Positions 61,460 through 64,000 of a DNA stretch of 64,000 bases are shown one piece after another. The DNA comes from Alicyclobacillus sp. ALC3. Its GTDB lineage: Bacteria > Bacillota > Bacilli > Alicyclobacillales > Alicyclobacillaceae. The DNA is taken from positions 2,418,001-2,482,000 of the forward strand of contig NZ_CP066784.1 of NCBI RefSeq assembly GCF_028751195.1, written 5' to 3'. Below the pieces are notes generated by a model. That model searched no databases. It was not told the origin of the DNA and saw only the letters and a list, made by a program, of their open reading frames with translations. The position numbers and the translations under genes were made by a program. Positions within the stretch are counted from its first letter, which is position 1, and every line of letters starts with the position of its first letter.

Positions 61460-62271
61460 GCAGTCAGACCATTACGCCAGTCAGGGAGCGGAGTTTGAGG
61501 CAGCACCCGAGCCTCGGTTTGAGCCTTCAGCACTCATTCACGATGGCGTATCGCGGCTTGTTGAAGATTCGTCGAACGCCTGAGCAGTTGTTCGACGTTA
61601 CCCTCGTGCCCATCATCTTCACCGTGATGTTCACCGAAATCTTCGGCGGCGCAATCTCCGGAAACGTCCAAAACTACCTGCCTGTCATTATTCCCGGCAT
61701 CTTGGTTCAGACCGTCATCACGACGTCTGTCGTCACAGGTGTTCAGTTGCGGGAAGACATGGATAAAGGTGTGTTCGACCGTTTCAAATCACTGCCAATC
61801 GCTCGCATCGCCCCCCTCGCAGGGGCGTTGCTCGCCGACACAGTGCGCTATACCATTGCCACGGTGCTGACCTTTGTGATGGGCTACGTCATGGGCTACC
61901 GACCTCACGGGGGATTTGGCAACGTGGTCATTGCAGGTGTGCTCGTGATTGTGTGTTCCTGGGCAATCAGCTGGATTTTCGCCTTCTTCGGCGTTATCGC
62001 TCGCACGGCGTCAAGCGTTCAGGGCATCTCGATGCTGATTCTGTTTCCACTCACATTCCTCTCGAACGCGTTTGTGCCGACCAAGACCATGCCGAACTGG
62101 CTACAGTGGTTCGTCCATATCAACCCCATCTCACATCTCGTTAGTGCCGTGCGTGACCTCGCGAACACGGGCACAATCGGGAGTAATGTCGCGATCTCGC
62201 TTGCTGGCGCAGCCGTTGTGGTCCTCATCTTTGCACCCATCACTGTGCGTGCCTACATGCGTCGAGCCTAA
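61456..62271 (+). CDS. ABC-2 type permease (DrrB type)
   Basis: A permease of 271 residues with six membrane helices (about 45-65, 73-95, 120-145, 150-172, 182-203 and 240-262). The ABC-2 signature is QGISMLILFPLTFLSNAFVPTKTMPNWLQWFVHINPISHLVSAVRDL. It pairs with the ATPase one gene upstream; both overlap by four bases. Export of a daunorubicin-like or self-made compound is typical for the family; the true substrate is unknown. Confidence 0.9.
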   Translation: MSSQTITPVRERSLRQHPSLGLSLQHSFTMAYRGLLKIRRTPEQLFDVTLVPIIFTVMFTEIFGGAISGNVQNYLPVIIPGILVQTVITTSVVTGVQLREDMDKGVFDRFKSLPIARIAPLAGALLADTVRYTIATVLTFVMGYVMGYRPHGGFGNVVIAGVLVIVCSWAISWIFAFFGVIARTASSVQGISMLILFPLTFLSNAFVPTKTMPNWLQWFVHINPISHLVSAVRDLANTGTIGSNVAISLAGAAVVVLIFAPITVRAYMRRA

Positions 62272-62325
62272 CAACTTGGCGCAGACTCTGGTCAAGCACC
62301 GAAATCACGAACGTCGCCGCTTCGT

Positions 62326-63696
62326 TTACAGGACTGCAGCGAGTTCCGTCAGATAGAGGCAGTAAATCTCCTGCAAGCGGTAGAAGTTTTCAAGGCGCAG
62401 GAACTCGTTCGGCGCATGGGCCCGTTCGTCTTCCCCGGAGGCGCCGACAGTCACGGTCTGGACCCCAAGCGCCCGTTGCAACAGGCCCATCACCGGTACC
62501 GTACCGCCACTCATGCCAAACCCAGCCTGCTTGCCAGTCGTCTCAAGCAGCACGCGCTGCAGGGCGTCCACACTTTTGTCATCGGACGGTAGGCGGTAGG
62601 CGAACGCCTCACCAGGCAGGTCAGTAAAGGTGACGCTCGCGTATTCTGGTGTGACGCGGCGAATGTGCGCTTTGACCTGCTCGCGAATCACAGCAGGGTC
62701 CTGGTTCGGCACCAGTCGGCAGGTGATTTTGGCGAACGCCTCGTGCGGGATCACGGTTTTGATGCCGTCGCCCTGGAACCCGCCCCACACGCCGTTCAAC
62801 TCCAGCGTCGGGCGCACCAGAGCGCGCTCGGTCGGCGAGTACTCCGGTTCGCCGAACGATGCGCGAATCCCCGCCGCCTCTGCCGTCCGTTCATACCCGG
62901 CAGCTAACTCGCTGACCAAGGCGCGCTCCTGCTCTCTCACCGGCTCCACGTCGTCGTAGAACCCTTCCACCAGAATGCGCCCTTCTTCGTCGCGCAGAGA
63001 ATTGAGGATGCTGATAAGGCCGTGCAGAGCGTTTGGCACAAAGCCGCCGCCACCAGAGTGCATGTCGATGTTCGCCGTCTGTACCCGCACTTCAATCCCT
63101 GCGAGGCCGCGGTTGCCGATCCCGATTTTCGGGTCCTCCTTGCTGCCGATACCTCCGTCTGCGCTCACCGTCAAATCGCAATCCAGGAGGTCCTTGTGTG
63201 CCGCGACGAACCGGCCAAGTGACGGACTTCCGATTTCCTCTTCGCCTTCAATCAAAAACTTCACGTTCACCGGCAACGCTCCGGTGGTTTGAAGGATGGC
63301 TTCACAAGCGGTAATGGGAAGCAGCACGTTTCCTTTCATGTCAGACGCGGCGCGTGCATAGATTCTTCCATCTTCCACGTGCGGCTCAAACGGTGGGTGT
63401 GTCCACAGTTCGAGCGGTTCCGCCGGCTGCACGTCAAAGTGTCCATAGAAGAGGATGGTTGGCTTATCCGCAGACTCGATGCGCTCGGCGTAGACGAGCG
63501 GGTGGCCGCCAGTTTCCATTATTTGCACATCCTCTATCCCTGCGCGGCGCAGCCGGTTCGCAGTCCACTTTGCAGCGCGGCGGACGTCCTCGCGGTGGGC
63601 AGCCAGCGTGGAAACACTCGGGATCTGCAGAAACTCTATCAACTCTTCTAAGTAGGCGTCCTTGTGTTGCTCCAAGTGCGTTTTCCAGTCCGTCAC
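62326..63696 (-). CDS. M20 family metallopeptidase (dipeptidase)
   Basis: A zinc peptidase of 456 residues of the M20 group that cleaves dipeptides such as Cys-Gly or Xaa-His. Zinc and catalytic residues are seen in FYGHFDVQPAEP (H and D), ARAASDMKGN (bridging D), EGEEEIGSPSLG (general base and zinc glutamates) and SADGGIG; the dimer-contact region IDMHSGGGGFVPNA follows, and HAPNEFLRLENF near the end supplies the last zinc histidine. AGAAGGAGGTC precedes the GTG at 63696; the open frame further upstream is not coding. Stands alone. Confidence 0.92.
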   Translation of the reverse strand: MTDWKTHLEQHKDAYLEELIEFLQIPSVSTLAAHREDVRRAAKWTANRLRRAGIEDVQIMETGGHPLVYAERIESADKPTILFYGHFDVQPAEPLELWTHPPFEPHVEDGRIYARAASDMKGNVLLPITACEAILQTTGALPVNVKFLIEGEEEIGSPSLGRFVAAHKDLLDCDLTVSADGGIGSKEDPKIGIGNRGLAGIEVRVQTANIDMHSGGGGFVPNALHGLISILNSLRDEEGRILVEGFYDDVEPVREQERALVSELAAGYERTAEAAGIRASFGEPEYSPTERALVRPTLELNGVWGGFQGDGIKTVIPHEAFAKITCRLVPNQDPAVIREQVKAHIRRVTPEYASVTFTDLPGEAFAYRLPSDDKSVDALQRVLLETTGKQAGFGMSGGTVPVMGLLQRALGVQTVTVGASGEDERAHAPNEFLRLENFYRLQEIYCLYLTELAAVL

Positions 63697-63951
63697 GTGG
63701 TTGACCTCCTTCTGGCTTGCGGGCCTCGGCCCGACGCACCCCCCTCGGGGGCGTTTGAATCTGCTTTGTCTCAAAATTGCGTAGACTTCCTTCGGCTGAA
63801 GACTGACAGAATCCTGCTCACGACACGCAAGACAAAGGTCGCGGGCAGGTTGTAACTGCGGTGTCGATCCGACGGGATTTCGTTGACAGTATCCGTCAAA
63901 ACCATCTATTCTGTTCAAGCACAACAGGTTAGAGAAAGGAGAAACGCACCG

Positions 63952-64000
63952 ATGCAGGAACAGGCACTCCATGTCAACAAACGACTTTTGATGGCTGTTA
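63952..64000 (+). CDS. Start of a gene cut by the window end
   Basis: AAAGGAG lies ten bases before an ATG that opens MQEQALHVNKRLLMAV and runs off the end of the window. Too short to name. Confidence 0.45.
   Translation, partial: MQEQALHVNKRLLMAV

Overview
The window looks like chromosome (or a large replicon) of a spore-former-type Bacillota, most plausibly an Alicyclobacillus-like organism. This is inferred from strong AGGAGG-type ribosome binding sites with many GTG and TTG starts, a CtaG cytochrome oxidase assembly factor, a YfiT-type bacillithiol transferase, a KinB-like histidine kinase and S. aureus-type thioredoxin-coupled ArsC. No rRNA, tRNA or CRISPR array was found. Base composition changes from moderate GC with much decay (left 32 kb) to higher GC, denser housekeeping-like coding (33-64 kb).

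Left part (0-16 kb): accessory and decaying DNA. It holds a DUF3800 protein paired with a degenerate AAA-like protein, a MNT/HEPN pair, a stand-alone 5'-3' exonuclease, an AbrB/Doc toxin-antitoxin pair lying between ~165-bp direct repeats, and many remnants: an NmrA/MFS divergent pair that lost both 5' ends, a decayed YtrA-type GntR/ABC operon, and a DUF6431 element with dispersed repeats. Two ECF sigma/anti-sigma operons follow (12.0-13.4 and 15.9-18.3 kb); the second anti-sigma carries a long repeat (propeller-like) outer domain.

19-24 kb: an arsenic cluster arsD-arsA-arsA-dsrE-arsR-arsC with two separate single-domain ArsA genes and no arsenite pump in view, then a heme-oxygenase-fold di-iron type enzyme. 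24-33 kb: single small genes (RmlD-like reductase, lipoprotein, methyltransferase, GrpB, GNATs, PadR plus HAAS/pentapeptide protein, diguanylate cyclase) mixed with an IS607 TnpA/TnpB fusion remnant and broken genes.

33-45 kb: nitronate monooxygenase, then a quinol-oxidising cytochrome b operon that starts with a 42-residue membrane peptide and has no Rieske or cytochrome c gene, a YVTN propeller, an acyl-CoA synthetase, a NarL-type two-component pair, and a ctaG-DoxX-like-Sco operon. 45-50.6 kb: a potassium-sensing-like set in which KdpD is split: a protein of two tandem KdpD N-terminal halves, a divergent membrane histidine kinase equal to the C-terminal half, a KdpE-like regulator and a UspA protein.

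52.3-57.1 kb is the most striking part: a tract of about 17 heptamers with an ACTTT core just upstream of a ParM-like actin gene, an overlapping small ParR-like gene, an orphan kinase, and a second actin (MreB-like) whose phosphate-2 aspartate is replaced by asparagine. This has the layout of a type II (ParMRC) DNA segregation cassette. It is followed by two GC-rich tandem arrays (12-bp and 7-bp units) and belongs to a stretch with three copies of a degenerate intergenic repeat family. 58.4-64 kb: a BNR-repeat protein coupled to a MoaD/ThiS-like protein, YfiT, a DrrAB-type ABC transporter, an M20 peptidase and the start of one more gene.
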